A DNA stretch of 64,000 nt from Petunia secreta (GCA_029990175.1 JARKIP010000042.1:3038001-3102000); one strand, 5' to 3'; numbered from the stretch's first letter, positions 33,705-46,179 are shown. The notes: generated by a model from the letters alone, not told the origin. Program-made: numbers and translations.

Positions 33705-35569
33705 TGAAACGACCTCGGTCGGTCGTTTTCGGAAGTTAGGGCTCCGATTGATGTGCCGATAATTTTAAAATCTTTGTAAGGTCCATTGGGACTTTTCTGT
33801 AAAATTTGAGCTAAATCAGACCTCGTTTGGTAGGCATCGGAAGAGATTTTCGAGCTCAGTTTGGGCGAATGAGCTTTGATTCGAAATCCAAAAGCGCCGT
33901 CAGGTTCGTATGATTATTTATGACTTTTGTGAACTTTCGAAAGTGAATTTCGATGTTGTTCGGCTAGTTTCCGCTAAAATGCCGAAAGTTAAATAATTTG
34001 ATCTTTTTCTATTTAATTTGCATATTGAGTTTCGGGAGTCCGATTTGAGATCCGACTTCGCGAGTATGTTACATATATTTTGTATAACTTATATGCAAAA
34101 GTTGGAATTATTTCGAATATCATAGGGTAAAGTTATAATTTTTGTCGCGAAAAGAAAATTAAAAAAATAAAAAAGGAAAAAGACAAAATGAAAGAAACAA
34201 GGAGATTATGACGGTGAGTGAGCTTAAAACGCTCAAAATGAGCAGAAATTATGATGGTGGAGGCACCTGACCTCGTGGATTTTCTACCACGTGTTCCTCA
34301 CGTGTGTAGCTGCCGATAGGCGTACTCCTTACGCCTTAGCTTTGGATTTACATTATAAATTATATGTTATATCCTATTGTTGGTATTACATTGAGGATGA
34401 GCATTGTACTCTTGCTGCGAGTTGGCATCTACTTCCCGACTGTCGATGAGAGTCCCGCGCCGGTGAAGGGTTACTATTGCATCACATTGCATTCATGTGC
34501 AGTATATGTCATTCATATGCATTACATTGCATATCATATTGGGTGCAGGAGTATTCCGCCCCAGGAGCAGGAGGATTCCGCTCCATTGTATCATATTGAG
34601 GGTAGGAGGATTCCGCCCCTGGAGAGTGCATGAGTATTCCGCCTATGGTTTATATTTTATCGGGTGCAGGAGTATTCCGCCCCAGGAGAATGCAGGAGTA
34701 TTCCGCCTCTGGTTTATATTATATCGGGTGCAGGAGTATTCCGCCCCAGGGATAGGAGTATTCTGCTCCAGTTGGTTATCAGATTGGATTTCCCTCGAAT
34801 GCAGGAGTATTCCGCTTCGGGATGGGATTACGGGCACATGTGACCCTTTGCATCATATTTCATTTCATTTCATCTCACTTCATTTTATTTCATCTCAATT
34901 CATACCATTGTGTGGACTTGCGGTACATGACTACTGTTCTGCTTATATGTGCATTGCTTATTTGTTGATATGTTTCTGGCACGCATCCTTGGATGAGTTT
35001 ATAAGTTTCTTATGTGTTTCCGGTTGTTTATAATTTAAATAAAAAGAATTTGGTCTATCTATTACTTTTCTCCCTGGCTAGCTATCCTATTCTTTGAGGT
35101 GGCTAGACTGCCCCACTTATTGAGTTTTTTTGACTCACTCTTATTTGTTGTTTGTTTCTTGTCTATCTATTTCGTTTAGGCAGGTTCGCTCCAGGATTGA
35201 GTTCGCCACGTTCTGAAGGAGCGAAGACGACTTCAGCTGTCAGGGTGAACCAGCTTTTATTTCGGATAGCCACCAGTTTATTGGTTATTATTTCAGTTGC
35301 ATTTTGCTCCCTTCAGGAGGTATCTGTCTTCTTTTGTACTCTTAGATGTCTAGTCTGGATAGCCCTAAACCCAGTATGTTGGGTAGTCAGCTGTAATTTC
35401 TTTCGTACAGCTTAGAGGTGTTAGTATGTCTGTATTTTTTTAAAAGTCTTGTCCTTATTTATGAATTGTTATATTTATTTTCCTAATTTAATTGGTTAGG
35501 GTTCGCCCGACGGGTCTAGGGGAGGATATCAGGTGCCCACACAGCCTAAACAGATTTCGGGTCGTGTCA
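33705..35569 (+). mobile_element. Ty3/gypsy LTR copy 1 (5' LTR)
   Basis: Starts TGAAACGACCTCGGTCGG and ends TTTCGGGTCGTGTCA at 35569, directly before a tRNA-Met-type primer site. It lacks a middle segment of several hundred bases present in LTR copy 3 (the stretch around the AACATTCAGGTAATG and GGCCTGCGTATTGCG text), which explains its 1.87 kb against 2.53 kb. The frames at 34364-35033 are produced by the internal tandem repeat. Confidence 0.8.
34530..34830 (+). repeat. Tandem repeat GCAGGAGTATTCCGCC inside the LTR
   Basis: About nine units of GGAGTATTCCGCC(CCAGG) and variants, spaced roughly 25-55 bases and interspersed with TTATATTATATCGGGT. The same array occupies the same place in LTR copy 3 (43950-44290). 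Confidence 0.9.
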
Positions 35570-35571
35570 GT

Positions 35572-35585
35572 TGGTATCAGAGCCA
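35572..35585 (+). promoter_or_regulatory. Primer binding site (initiator tRNA-Met type)
   Basis: TGGTATCAGAGCC lies two bases after the LTR end. TGGTATCAGAGC is the standard plant retrotransposon primer site complementary to the 3' end of initiator tRNA-Met, which fits Del/CRM/Reina-type Ty3/gypsy elements. Confidence 0.9.
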
Positions 35586-36279
35586 CGTTTAAGAGTCTAT
35601 CCAGACTAAGACAGTGTCTAGTAGAGTCTCGCTGATGGGTACATAGACGTCTGTACTTATCTACGAGAGGCTATGATGGCATTTAGGAAGTTTCACTTCC
35701 TTCATTTCTGATCGTGCGTCGGTCTAGGACTCAAAAGTATTTTCATTAATTCGTTAATTCCTTCGTGGTAATTGTGAACCCTCGTGCGACAAATCAGCAA
35801 ACGGTATGAGTTCAAGACAAAGCAGTCTAGCCTGGGGCTAGCACTGAAGAAGCCCCTAGAGTTTTTATCGTGCTGACGATCTAGTTACGGAGGTCCCAGC
35901 TGTACGAGCTTGCAATGGGCAAGGGAGCAAGGCCTCGTGGTTCCCTTGGCTCTCTATGATGCTTTCACGAGAATTTAGGTGACGCAGATACCGCAAAAAT
36001 CTATTATTTGCTAGGAAGCTTATCAGGTTGCTGCAGATGCAGATATTCAGTCTCAGGGAGCTTCTATTCCAGTTCTTAATATTGCCGCAGTAAAGTATGT
36101 TCCGGAGGCAGCATGTGTTATGTCTCTAGTTATTCTGGCTGGTTAGCTAGCCCGAGTAATGGCTCGGTCCGAGTATCCGAAAAGGCTGCATTATTTTATC
36201 CAATTGAACTTTCCGATATTCTTAAGCCACGCATCAGATAAACCCTGCGTAAATTTTTAAAATACAATGATGTCAGCAT

Positions 36280-36930
36280 ATCTTTCAGGCTCTTGATTAT
36301 ATCTAGCGGTATGGTGTTGATTATTCTGCTTTTTAGTTTCAGGGGTCCAGCCTTTGGTTGGTGGACTGCTCTCTTATTAGCTAACTTGGTTCATTTTTCT
36401 TCTAGATTCGTGGAAAAGTTCCTTTCGAGTAGTGAACGAGATGAAAAGTGCTGCCAGTTTGAGTGGACTGGACAGGGTAGCCTGTCGGTTAGCCTGTTGG
36501 TATTTCAGAATATGAGATTTAATTCTATAAAATGGCTGAATATGCATTAGAACTAGTCCATGAACCTTCCGAGAATGTTCACAGATTTATTGCTGACCTT
36601 TCTCCTTCCTTGAGATCCCGGATGGCTCGAGAAATCGAGGTTGAGACTTCATTTGATGTCGTTGTTGATATTGTTCGAAGGTACGAGGCATACCATAAGT
36701 TAGAGTGGAAAGAGTTAGAGCTGGAGAGCATGAAATCTCGTGCACCTAGTGGGCAACCATGGTACCTCATTTGGAGGTAAGAGTTCTGATTATTTTGGGA
36801 GGTCACCTTCCAGGTTATCTCAGCTTGTGGCACGTGATTCTTAGAGTGCGCCAGTAGCTCATCAAGATCAGATTCAGTCTTCTCTTCACAGCTATTAAGA
36901 ATCTGTCCAGGTCCCATTTTCACTGAAAGG
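36280..36930 (+). pseudogene. Ty3/gypsy gag remnant
   Basis: The frame at 36532-36780 reads MAEYALELVHEPSENVHRFI, then ADLSPSLRSRMAREIEVETS and VVDIVRRYEAYHKLEW. This is the conserved retrotrans_gag core (YA..F..L..Y.P.....ERVRRFI.GL...R) of Del-type gypsy elements. The preceding 36293-36531 holds the frame-shifted upstream part, with EKFLSSSERDEKCCQFEWTGQGSLSV recalling KF.P...R...R.EFE.L.QG.MSV. It is fragmentary, with no full frame. Confidence 0.8.
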
Positions 36931-38454
36931 TTATTATCATTGTCGCGAGCCTGTCATCTTTGGTAGAGTTCTCCCTTACTTCGGCAAGTAGGCAGTTGTC
37001 CTTTCTCTCGTCATCAGGCACCTGCACAGTCGCAGGGAATTTTATTTAGATCTCAATCCTCCACAGAAATGCCACCATCCAGTAGAGGTTGAGATTGTGA
37101 TGGCAGTGGTTCTCCAGAAAGTGCTTGTCAGGGTAGTGGCTCAGCTCAGCTGCAGAGGCAGTTCTATGAACTGCTAGTCTTGCAGAATGTTGAGGCATCC
37201 GATGTAGTAGACCCGTGTGTTTCTTCTTTCCTTATATGTAAGTAAGATTTATCTTTCCGATCGATCTGGAAATAGTGTGTCTTATCATGTTTCGACGGTT
37301 TCCTTGGATATTGTCGTAATTAAGAATCGGTTGCGGTAGAGGGGTGAGTTTCTGATACGATTTATTCCTGGCATTTATGAGACCCTACTAGTTTATCTGA
37401 TCTAAATATGAGAGATTTGATGGTGAGTATTGCTATTGCCTGCTTGGCATCCTGTTATGCCACCTTGTGTTATTATGCCAAGTCATTTTACCTCTCTCCT
37501 CGGAAATCAGTGTTGGTAGGATGATGGGATTCTTATTCGTCACCATCAGGAAGTGTCGTTGTTTCTTCCGGTATAAAGTGGCTAGTAAGTAATGCTCGAT
37601 CTATGTGTCTTCTCTTGGTTCGAGATTCTAGCAAAGTCATGTTATTCTATGAGCTTGTCTTAGTTATAAAAGGGTATTCTGGTAAATTGTCATAGTTTCC
37701 TTCTTATTGGGAGGTTAAATTGGTATGGATGTTTTTCCATAAAGCTTATTTAATGTCTATCTCTTCAATTGCGATTCTTTGGCTCGCCTGACTCGGAAGT
37801 AGTCTAGCTTTGGTAGCCAAGCAAATAAGAAGATGAACTTCCTGAAGCTCTAATTTTTTCTATCTTTGATCCATTTCCATTTCTTCTTCGTCCGGCACTA
37901 GTGAGGTTGGGCGATTGGTAGCCGCTTGTGAAGTTCCTTGTGTTGAGCCAGAGTAGGTGTTATTGTAGCCGGGAAAGCATATTATTGTTTTTGATATCAG
38001 TTTATCCGGGTATCCATTCCCATGTATAGTATAGTGATGGTTCTGTTTTTGCAGATCATCCAGTTTCAGGGGAAACTCTGCCGAAATTTTTATATAGAAG
38101 TACCATCCATCAGGCGGTGGTGTTTACGGTAAAGGTATGGAGTTGTGAACTTGAGAGTTGCAGCTGTTTAGAAACTCGAAAGGGTAGTTGGTAGCTTAGG
38201 TCTGTCTATGTTCAGCTTTTAGCTAAATCTTCTTTAGTCCAGCAGACTGTGCGAGGATGGTTATTCCTATTCAAATGGCTGCATGAGTTTGTGCTTTAAA
38301 TGGAGGAGTCTTCCTCCAAATACTGAATGGCAATATTAAATCTCTGAGGTGTTGATACAACTTTTCTCACGACCCAAAGTAAGGCCACGACAGCAACCTA
38401 CAACGAGTGTCGATCATTGCTAAACCCACTAATAATCTATTAATGATAGAGATA
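36931..38454 (+). pseudogene. Degenerate gypsy internal DNA (gag end, protease, unassigned)
   Basis: Around 37020-37200 a Gln/Ser-rich linker and VLQNVEASDVV can be read, matching the gag C-terminus to protease junction of Del elements, but the DPGSTYSYV-type active site is not intact. Beyond 37400 stops are frequent and no domain is assignable. A segment at 37485-37577 is the reverse complement of 41190-41276. Confidence 0.55.
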
Positions 38455-38900
38455 AGCTGGCAACCTGATCATATATACATACCTATCTGCTGAAAGCATA
38501 AAGTCTGGAAAGATGACATGACTTTAACTTGCTGTTAATTAGAACATTGAGCCACAAATTCTGCTATGTCACACTTCATTCCATCCCACTAATAAATCTG
38601 CTCAAGATCATGGTACATCTTAGTCGAACCTGGATGAACAGTGTATTTAGAACATTTTGCCTCTATCATAATCTGTCCGCGTAAATTTGCAATATCAGGA
38701 GCACAAAGTCTATCTTTATACGTGGGAAAACCGTCAGTAGTAACCCTGTATGGTGACTCCGGTTTTCTTCTGGCTATCTGTCTGTATTCAACTAGAACTG
38801 GATCCTTATACTGACGCTGTTTTACTTCATGGAAATTTAGAGTTAAAGATCTAGTGCAGCTTGTCGTCCATCCATCATTGGCATATGTCCTTCACACCCC
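38455..38900 (-). pseudogene. Inverted integrase zinc-domain fragment (copy A)
   Basis: On the minus strand one reads LCAPDIANLRGQIMIEAKCS, then KYTVHPGSTKMYHDLEQIY, a stop, and WDGMKCDIAEFVAQC. This is the H2C2 zinc domain that precedes gypsy integrase (H-P-G-S-T-KMY.DL...YWW.GMK.DIA.FV..C). It is antisense to the LTRs and gag of the element that surrounds it, so an internal inversion has occurred. Confidence 0.8.
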
Positions 38901-39677
38901 AACTCTTTGAGAAGTTACTTTAGCGTTATAAGTGCACATGTAATCAATTTTGTTGTTGGTATTCTGCCTCAGCCCATGGTCCAACTAAATGTCTCTTTTA
39001 TTTTCACTTTTTCAAGTCATAATATTTCCAATTCAAAGACAATACCCTGAAGTAGATGTTCAGTCTGAAGATTATTCTTGGTCTGCATCATACTATCCAG
39101 TAGTATTTGCATGACCCTTATCCTTATATTATAGACCCTGTACAGATGAACCTTTGACATATATTAGGATATGAGTATCTACATTCCCACAAGGAGCTTG
39201 CGGACCAACCCTAATATTAATTGAGGTGTTGCATAGTATAGCCTGCATCAAATCTTCTATAGTGTGTAGTGAAGAGGTACTTCAAAAGCCTCCCCTATTG
39301 CGTCAAGCATAAGCTTATTCTTAGTTCCATCGACCTGTTTTATATCAAAAGATATATCGAAGAGGTGATTATCGGCTGAATCATGTTAGTCCATCCAGAG
39401 TTTCGTATATCTTTGCGTCGAAAATGTAGAACTCTCCTCTCGTAATCGAGGAAGGATCAGTTTAGTCAGAATAAGCTGGGCAATGGCGTTATGATATTAC
39501 CCAGCTATGTTTTTATCCAAGGGTTTGATGTGCGTGTCATAATTCTGATTCTGTAATCATGAGATAATATCCATGGAATAATTTATGAAAGTTGTGTAAG
39601 TTCTCTTGTTATCTGCGTGAATCTTGCTTTAAACTTTGGCTCGTTCGAGGACGAACGAGAGTATAAGTGGAGGAGAA
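38901..39677. other. Element interior and polypurine tract before LTR copy 2
   Basis: No domain can be read. The last bases, AAGTGGAGGAGAA at 39665-39677, are a polypurine tract directly before the LTR start. The text matches 41700-42511 closely. Confidence 0.7.
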
Positions 39678-40908
39678 TAAAACGACCTCGGTCAGTCGTT
39701 TCGAAAGTTATGGCTCCGATTGGCATGTCGATAATTTTAAAATCTTTGTAAGGTTCATTGAGACTTGTCTGTAAAATTTGAGTTAAATCAGACCTCGTTT
39801 GGTAGGCATCGGAAAAAGGTTTCAGTTTTTATTATCGATAAATATTAAAAAGAGATTTTCGAGCTCGGTTTTGGTGCATGAGCTCCGATTCGAAATCTGA
39901 AAGTGCCGTTAGGTTCGTATGATTATTTATGACTTTTGTAAACTTTCGAAAGTGAATTTCGATGTTGTTCGGCTAGTTTTCGCTAAAATACCGAAAGTTA
40001 AATAATTTGATCTTTTTCTATTTAATTTGCATATTGAGTTTGGAGAGTCCGATTTGAAATCCGCCTTCACGAGTATGTTACATATATTTTTTATAACTTA
40101 TATGCAAAAGTTGGAATTATTTCGAATATCATAGGGTACCGTTTTAATTTTTGTTGCGAAAAGAAAATTAAAAAAAATAAAAAAAGAAAAAGGCAAAATG
40201 AAAGAAACAAGGAGATTATGACGGTGAGTGAGCTTAAAACGCTCAAAATGAGCATAAAGATATACAAGGAGAAGCAGAAACGAAGCAGAAGAAAAAATGC
40301 CAGAAAATGAAAAAAGAGCCGGAGAAAAGAAAGAATTTTTACCCTGAAACATTCAGGTAATGATGTTAATGCATTATTTGAGTTTATTACGTGTGTTTAA
40401 ATATATTTTGACGTTAAAAATGTGGATATTAGACATCGTTTTAATAAGTTCAATTAATAGTTTAAAGGGTCAAATGGACCCCGATAATGAAATTGATTAT
40501 ATATTCGTACTCAGTGAGTTATGGGCAACTTATAAATGTAATTTATTTAGGGTTTGGTTATGTGACCTTAAACCTTGTACATAGGCCTGGCCTGCGTATT
40601 GCGTATGCGAATAGGGTATCAGGTTCCTACCTGGATTACCCTAAGATGTGAGGAATGAAACCTCTAGCCTAATATGATATATTTTTCGGCTTATTAAATA
40701 GAGTGAGATCGTTTGGCAATGAATTCAAAGGACAAAGCGGTTGTTGAGTAATTGTGCTAACTTTGTAACATTGTAAGTGTTTATATCCATTTCTTTGGGG
40801 GCCCCTGGCCTCGTGGATTTTCTACCACGTGTTCCTCACGTGTGTAGCTGCCGATAGGCATACTCCTTACGCCTTAGCTTTTGATTTACATTATAGTAAG
40901 TGTTAGAA
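39678..40908 (+). mobile_element. LTR copy 2, truncated
   Basis: Starts TAAAACGACCTCGGTCAG (TG changed to TA), follows LTR copy 3 to the GGCCTCGTGGATTTTCTACC block at about 40805, then breaks into AGTAAGTGTTAGAA at 40908. It lacks the distal third with the GGAGTATTCCGCC array and the LTR end. Frames at 40098-40584 are not conserved as protein. Confidence 0.8.
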
Positions 40909-41190
40909 TGAAACAACCTCGGTCAGTCGTTTCGAAAGTTAAGGTTCCGATTGGCGTGCCGATAATTTTAAAATCTTTGTAAGGTCCATTGGGACTTATC
41001 TGTAAAATTTTGAGTTAAATCAGACCTCGTTTGGTAGGCATCGGAAGAAGGTTTCAGTTTTTATTATCGATAAATATTAAAAAGAGATTTTTGAGCTCGG
41101 TTTTGGCGAATGTGCTCCGATTCGAAATCCGAAAGCGCCGTTAGGTTCGTATGATTATTTATGCCTTTTGTGAACTTTCGAAAGTGACTT
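40909..41190 (+). mobile_element. LTR 5' piece following the duplicated junction
   Basis: TGAAACAACCTCGGTCAG at 40909 begins another LTR that runs only about 280 bases. It then passes directly into interior sequence at 41190, so the rest of this LTR, the primer site and gag are missing. Confidence 0.8.
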
Positions 41191-42511
41191 TGCACCGGAA
41201 GAAACGATAACACTCTGATGGTGACGAATTAGGATCCCATTATCCTACCAACATTGTATTTCGAGGAGAGGTAAACTGGCAACCTGATCATATATACGTA
41301 CCTATCAGCTGAAAGCATAAAGTCTGGAAAGATAACACGGCTTTAACTTGCTGGCAATTAGAACACTGAGTCACAAATTCTACTATGTCACACTTCATTC
41401 CGTCCCACCATAACTCTTTTTGAGATCATGATACATCTTGGTCGAACCTAGATGAAGAATATATTTGGAATAATGTGTCTCTATCATAATCTGTCCACGT
41501 AAATCTGCAACATCAGGAACACAAACTCTTTCTTTATACATAAGAACACTGTCAGTAGTAACCCTATATGGTGACTCTGGTTTTCTTCTGGCTATCTGTC
41601 TGTATTCAACTAGAACTAGATCCTCATACTGACGCTGTTTTACTTCATGAAAATTTAGAGATAAAGGTCTAGTGCAGCTTGTCGTCCATCTATCATTGGC
41701 ATATCTCCTTCATACCTCAACTCCTTGAGAGGTTACTTTAGCATTGTAAGTGCTCATGTAATCAACTTTGTTGCTGGTATTCTGCCTCAGCTCATGGTCC
41801 AACTACATGTCTCTTTCATTTTCACTTTTTCAAGTCATAATATTTCCAATTCAAAGACAATACCCTGAAATAGATGTTTAGTCTGAAGATCATTCCTGGT
41901 CTACATCATACTATCCAGTAGAATTTGCATGATCCTTATCCTTATATGATAGACTCTGTTCAGATGAACCTTTGACATATATTAGGATATGAGTAATTAC
42001 ATTCCCACAAGGAGCTCGCCGAACAACACTAACATCAACTGAGATGTTGCATAGTGCGTTCGTAAAAATGATATAGCTTGCATTAAATCTTCTATAGTAT
42101 GTAGTAACAAGGTACTTCAAAAGCTTCCCCTATTGCATCAAGTGTGAGCTAATTCTTAGTTCCATCGATCTGCTCTATATCGTAAAATATATCGAAGGTG
42201 ATTCGTTTGCAAAATCATGTTAATCCATCTAGAGTTCTGTGTATCTTTATTTCAAAAAGGTAGAGCTCTCCTCACGTGTTTGAGGAAGTGTCAGCTTAGT
42301 CCTCATAAGTTGGGCAATGATGTTATCATATTATCCAGATATGTTTTATTCCAAGAGTTCGGTGTTCATGTTATAATTCTGATTCTACAATCATGAGATA
42401 ATGTCCGTGGAGTAGCTTATGAAGATCGTGCAAGTTCTCTTATTATCTGTGAGAATTTTTCTTTAGACTTAGGTTCGTTCGAGGACGAACGAGAGTTTAA
42501 GTGGAGGAGAA
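41190..42511 (-). pseudogene. Second copy of the inverted pol segment and element interior (copy B)
   Basis: 41190-41276 is the reverse complement of 37485-37577. From 41280 the text follows 38455-39677 at roughly 90% identity by eye, including the antisense integrase zinc domain (minus strand near 41290-41450). It ends in the polypurine tract AAGTGGAGGAGAA before LTR copy 3. The minus frame at 41911-42120 has no family match. Confidence 0.75.
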
Positions 42512-45045
42512 TGAAACCTCGGTTAGTCGTTTCGGAAGTTAGGACTCCGATTGGCGTGATGATAATTTTAAATTATTCTTAATATCCATTAGGACATGTC
42601 TGTAAAATTTAAGCTAAATCAAACCTCGTTTAGTAGGCATCGGAAGAAAGTTTCAGTTTTTACTGTCGATAAATATTAAAAAGAGTTTTTTGAGCTCTGT
42701 TTAGGTGAATGAGATCCGATTCAAAATCCGAAAGCGTCGTTAGGTTCGTATGATTAGTTTTGACTTTTATGAACTTTTGAAAGTGAATTTCGATGTTGTT
42801 CGGCTAGTTTCCGCTAAAATGCCGGAAGGTAAATAATTTGACCTTTTTTTCTATTTAAATTCGCATCTTGAGTTTCGGGAACCCGATTTGAGATCCGTCT
42901 TCACGAGTATGCTACATATATTTTGTAAAATCTGTATGCAAAAGTTGGAATTATTTCGAATGTCGCAGGGTACCGTTTTAATTTTCGTCGCGAAAAGAAA
43001 ATTAAAAAAAAAGAAAAAAACAAAAGACAGAAAGAAGGAAAGTAAAGGTAATGTGCATTGAGGTGGTGCTAAGGGATATGTATATCCCTTAGATTTCATC
43101 CAAAAATAAGAACAGAAAGCAACAAGTATCGAAACAGAGAAAATGAAATGACGCAATGGGGTAAAAAAATGCCTGAAAATGAGAAAAGGGGCCGGAGAAA
43201 AGTAGAATTTTCACCCTGAAACATTCAGGTAATGATTCTAATATATTATTTGAGTTTATTACGTGTGTTTGAATGAAGTTTTACGGTAAAACTTGAAATA
43301 TTATACATCGTTTTAATAAGTTCAATTAATAGTTTAAAGGGTCAAATGGACCCCGATAATGAAATTGATATATATTCGTACTTAGTGAGTTATGGACAAC
43401 ATATAAATATAATTTATTTGGGGTTTGGTTATGTGACCTTAAACCCTGTACATAGGTCTGGCCTGCGTATTGCGTATGCGAATAGGGTATCAGGTTCCTA
43501 ACCGGATTGCCCTAAGATGTGAGGAATGAAACCTTTAGCCTAATTTGATATATTTTTCTGCTAATTGAATAGAGTGTGATCGCTTGGCAATGAAATCAAA
43601 GGATAAAGCGGTTTTTGATTAGCAATGCCAACTTTTGGAAGAGGTAAGTGTTTATATCCATTTCTTTGGAGGCACCTGGCCTCGTGGGTTTTCTACCACG
43701 TGTTCCTTACGTGTGTAGCTGCCGAAAGGCGTACTCATTACGCCTTAGCTTTGGGTTTACATTCTATATTATACATTATGTCCTGTTATTGGTATTGCAT
43801 TGAGAATCTGAGCATTGTACTTTGGCTGTGAGTTGGCATCTACTCCCCGGCTGTCGGTGAGAGTCCTGCGCCGGTGAAGGGTTATTATTGCATCACATTG
43901 CATTCATATGCATTATATGTCATTCATATGCATTACATTGTATATCATATTGGGTGCAGGAGTATTCCACCCAAGGAGCAGGAGTATTCCACTCCATTGT
44001 ATCATATTGAGGGTCGGAGTATTCCACCCCAAGAGCAGGAGTATTCCATTCCATTGTATTATATTGAGGGTAGGAGGATTCCGCCCCAGGAGAGTGCAGG
44101 AGTATTCCGCCTCAGCTTTACATTATATGGGGTGCAGGAGTATTCCGCCCCAAGAGTGTGCAGGAGTATTCCGCCTCTGGTCATATTATATCGGGTGTAG
44201 GAGTATTCCGTCCCAGGAGCAGGAGTATTCTGCTCTAGTTGGTTATCAGATTGGATTCCCCTCGAATGAAGGAGTATTCCGCTTCGGGATGGGATTACGA
44301 GCACATGTGACCCTTTGCATCAGATTTTATTTCATTTCATTTCATTTCATCTCATTTCTTTTCATACAATTGTGTAGACTTGTGATACATAACTATTGTT
44401 CTGCTTATACGTGCATTGCTTATTTGTTGATATGTTTCTGGCTCGTATTCCTGGCTGAGTTTATGGTTTCATACGTGTTTCCGGTTATTATCTGGCTCCG
44501 CCTTTTTATAATTTAATAAAAGGAATTTGATCTATCTGATTCTTTTCTCCCTTGCTAGCTATCCTATTCTTTGAGGTGGCTAGTCTGCCTCACTTATTGA
44601 GTCCTTTTGACTCACCCTTGTTTGTTGTTTGTTTCTTTTCTATCTATTTTGTTTCGGCAGGTTCATTGCAGGATTGAGTTCGTCACGTTGTTCAGGAGTG
44701 ATGACGACTTCAGCTGTCAGGGTGAGCCAGCTTTTATTCCGGATGGCCACCAGTTTATTTTTAATTATTTCAGCTGCATTTTGCTCCCTTCAGGAGGTAT
44801 CTCTCTTCTTTTGTACTCTTAGATGTCTAGTCTGGATAGCCCTAAACCTAGTATGTTGGGTAGTTAGCTGTAATTTCTTTTGTACAGCTTAGAGGTATCA
44901 GTATGTCTGTATTTTTTTAAAGTCTTGTTCTTATTTATGAATTGAATTATTTTTATTTTACTAATTTAATTGGTAAGGGTTCGCCCGACGGGTCTGGAGG
45001 AGGATGTCGGTGCCCGCACGGCCTAGCCGGATTTCGGGTCGTGTC
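42512..45045 (+). mobile_element. LTR copy 3, apparently full length (2.53 kb)
   Basis: Starts TGAAACCTCGGTTAGTCG right after the polypurine tract and ends TTTCGGGTCGTGTCA at 45045, so both LTR ends are present. It contains the purine-rich AAAAGAAAATTAAAA stretch near 43000, the AACATTCAGGTAATG segment, the GGCCTCGTGG block at 43678 and the GGAGTATTCCGCC array at 43950-44290. The frames at 43625-44892 are by-products. Confidence 0.82.
43950..44290 (+). repeat. Tandem repeat GCAGGAGTATTCC(G/A)C in LTR copy 3
   Basis: About eleven GGAGTATTCC units with variants, a couple more than in LTR copy 1. This points to copy-number change between LTRs. Confidence 0.9.
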
Positions 45046-46076
45046 AATAGGCTAAGCTATGTCCCATGAAAAATTGCAAATATTGGTGAAATTTCACCCT
45101 CTGTTGTTTTTTTTTTTTTTTTTTTTTTTTTTTTTGGAACGAACCAAACTATTGCAAGCCAGCGAGAGGTAGTTAAAGTTTTTGCAATCTCCCTACTAGT
45201 TTTTTAAGGTAATTATTTGAAGATAAGTGTGAAGGGGTGAATGGACCAAACAACAATTTGAGGCAACTAGCTTTGGAGAATGTGTCGAAGGGGTTGAGAT
45301 AACTGTTGCCAATTTTTCAATACTTCAAGCCATTTTTAGCTGCAACGGGGATGAAGAGGTTGAGAGGAAATCAATGCATATTACCAAGGTTTCAAGGTAA
45401 AACAGGGGCCAAATTTAAATTGTGTATTTAATATATTTATGTAAAGACAATCAAATGACAAATAGTTGATGATTATCACAAAAGAAAAAGTATTGTTAAC
45501 AAAAATATACCATCTTCAAATTTAAAATGTAATCATGCCACATGTTTGTTTCTATGTCATATTACATGTGGATGGAGGATTGGAGTGTATAAACAACTCA
45601 TTCTATTGTATCCTATTATTTTGCATCGCAAACATCTTATCCTACTCTTGAAATATATCTTTTAGTTTGTTTCTAGTCAATCAGAATTTTTGTATTCAAT
45701 GGGTTTTTGATGAAACCCTTTGTACTTTGTGGGACATCCCACGAACTTACACTTCCTACTAGTAGAATTTTTCTTTGATAAATTTGCATCCAAGCACTTC
45801 TTGTGAACCAATTACGAACAATAAGTGGACTTGTTCAAATTTCTTCAGTTTAGAGCATTAAATTTTTTTTAAGCGTGTGGAAGGTAACACCATATGCCAC
45901 GAGTACTGGGTTTGTGTCATAATCCAAACTCTTGTACTTTGCGCTTTATATTTCATTGTAAACAATGTAGATGCAATTTGTTGTCATCTAAATACATACA
46001 TGTAATAAAATGGAAATACGAGTTCAGATTTTCGTAAATAGATCAAAAAGATAGAAGCAAACATCACTATTCTGTT
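45046..46076. other. No gene; contains a 29-base poly-T run
   Basis: Unassigned AT-rich DNA. T(29) lies at 45107-45135. I looked for a SINE or LINE end next to it (on the minus strand it would be a poly-A tail) and saw no recognisable coding or tRNA-like head. Confidence 0.5.
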
Positions 46077-46158
46077 GTTAAATATTGCCAATATGGGTGG
46101 AGGTCAAATGGCAACAAGTTAAATATTGCCAATATGGGTGGAGGTCAAATGGCAACAA
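46077..46158 (+). repeat. Exact 41-bp tandem duplication
   Basis: The block GTTAAATATTGCCAATATGG continuing through GGAGGTCAAATGGCAACAA at 46077-46117 is repeated without change at 46118-46158, so the duplication is recent. Confidence 0.95.
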
Positions 46159-46179
46159 GTTGTATAGAGTTTTCTATAA

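Noticed and set aside
34364..35033. Two overlapping ORFs with RSIPPQE-type repeats as a repeat protein
   Set aside because: They are translations of the GGAGTATTCCGCC array inside an LTR, with stops and shifts between the LTR copies.
43874..44516. 202- and 108-codon overlapping ORFs
   Set aside because: Same LTR tandem array read in two frames; no family and no conserved start.
45107..45135. Poly-T as the tail of a LINE or SINE on the minus strand
   Set aside because: No LINE coding text, pol III boxes or target duplication could be found beside it.
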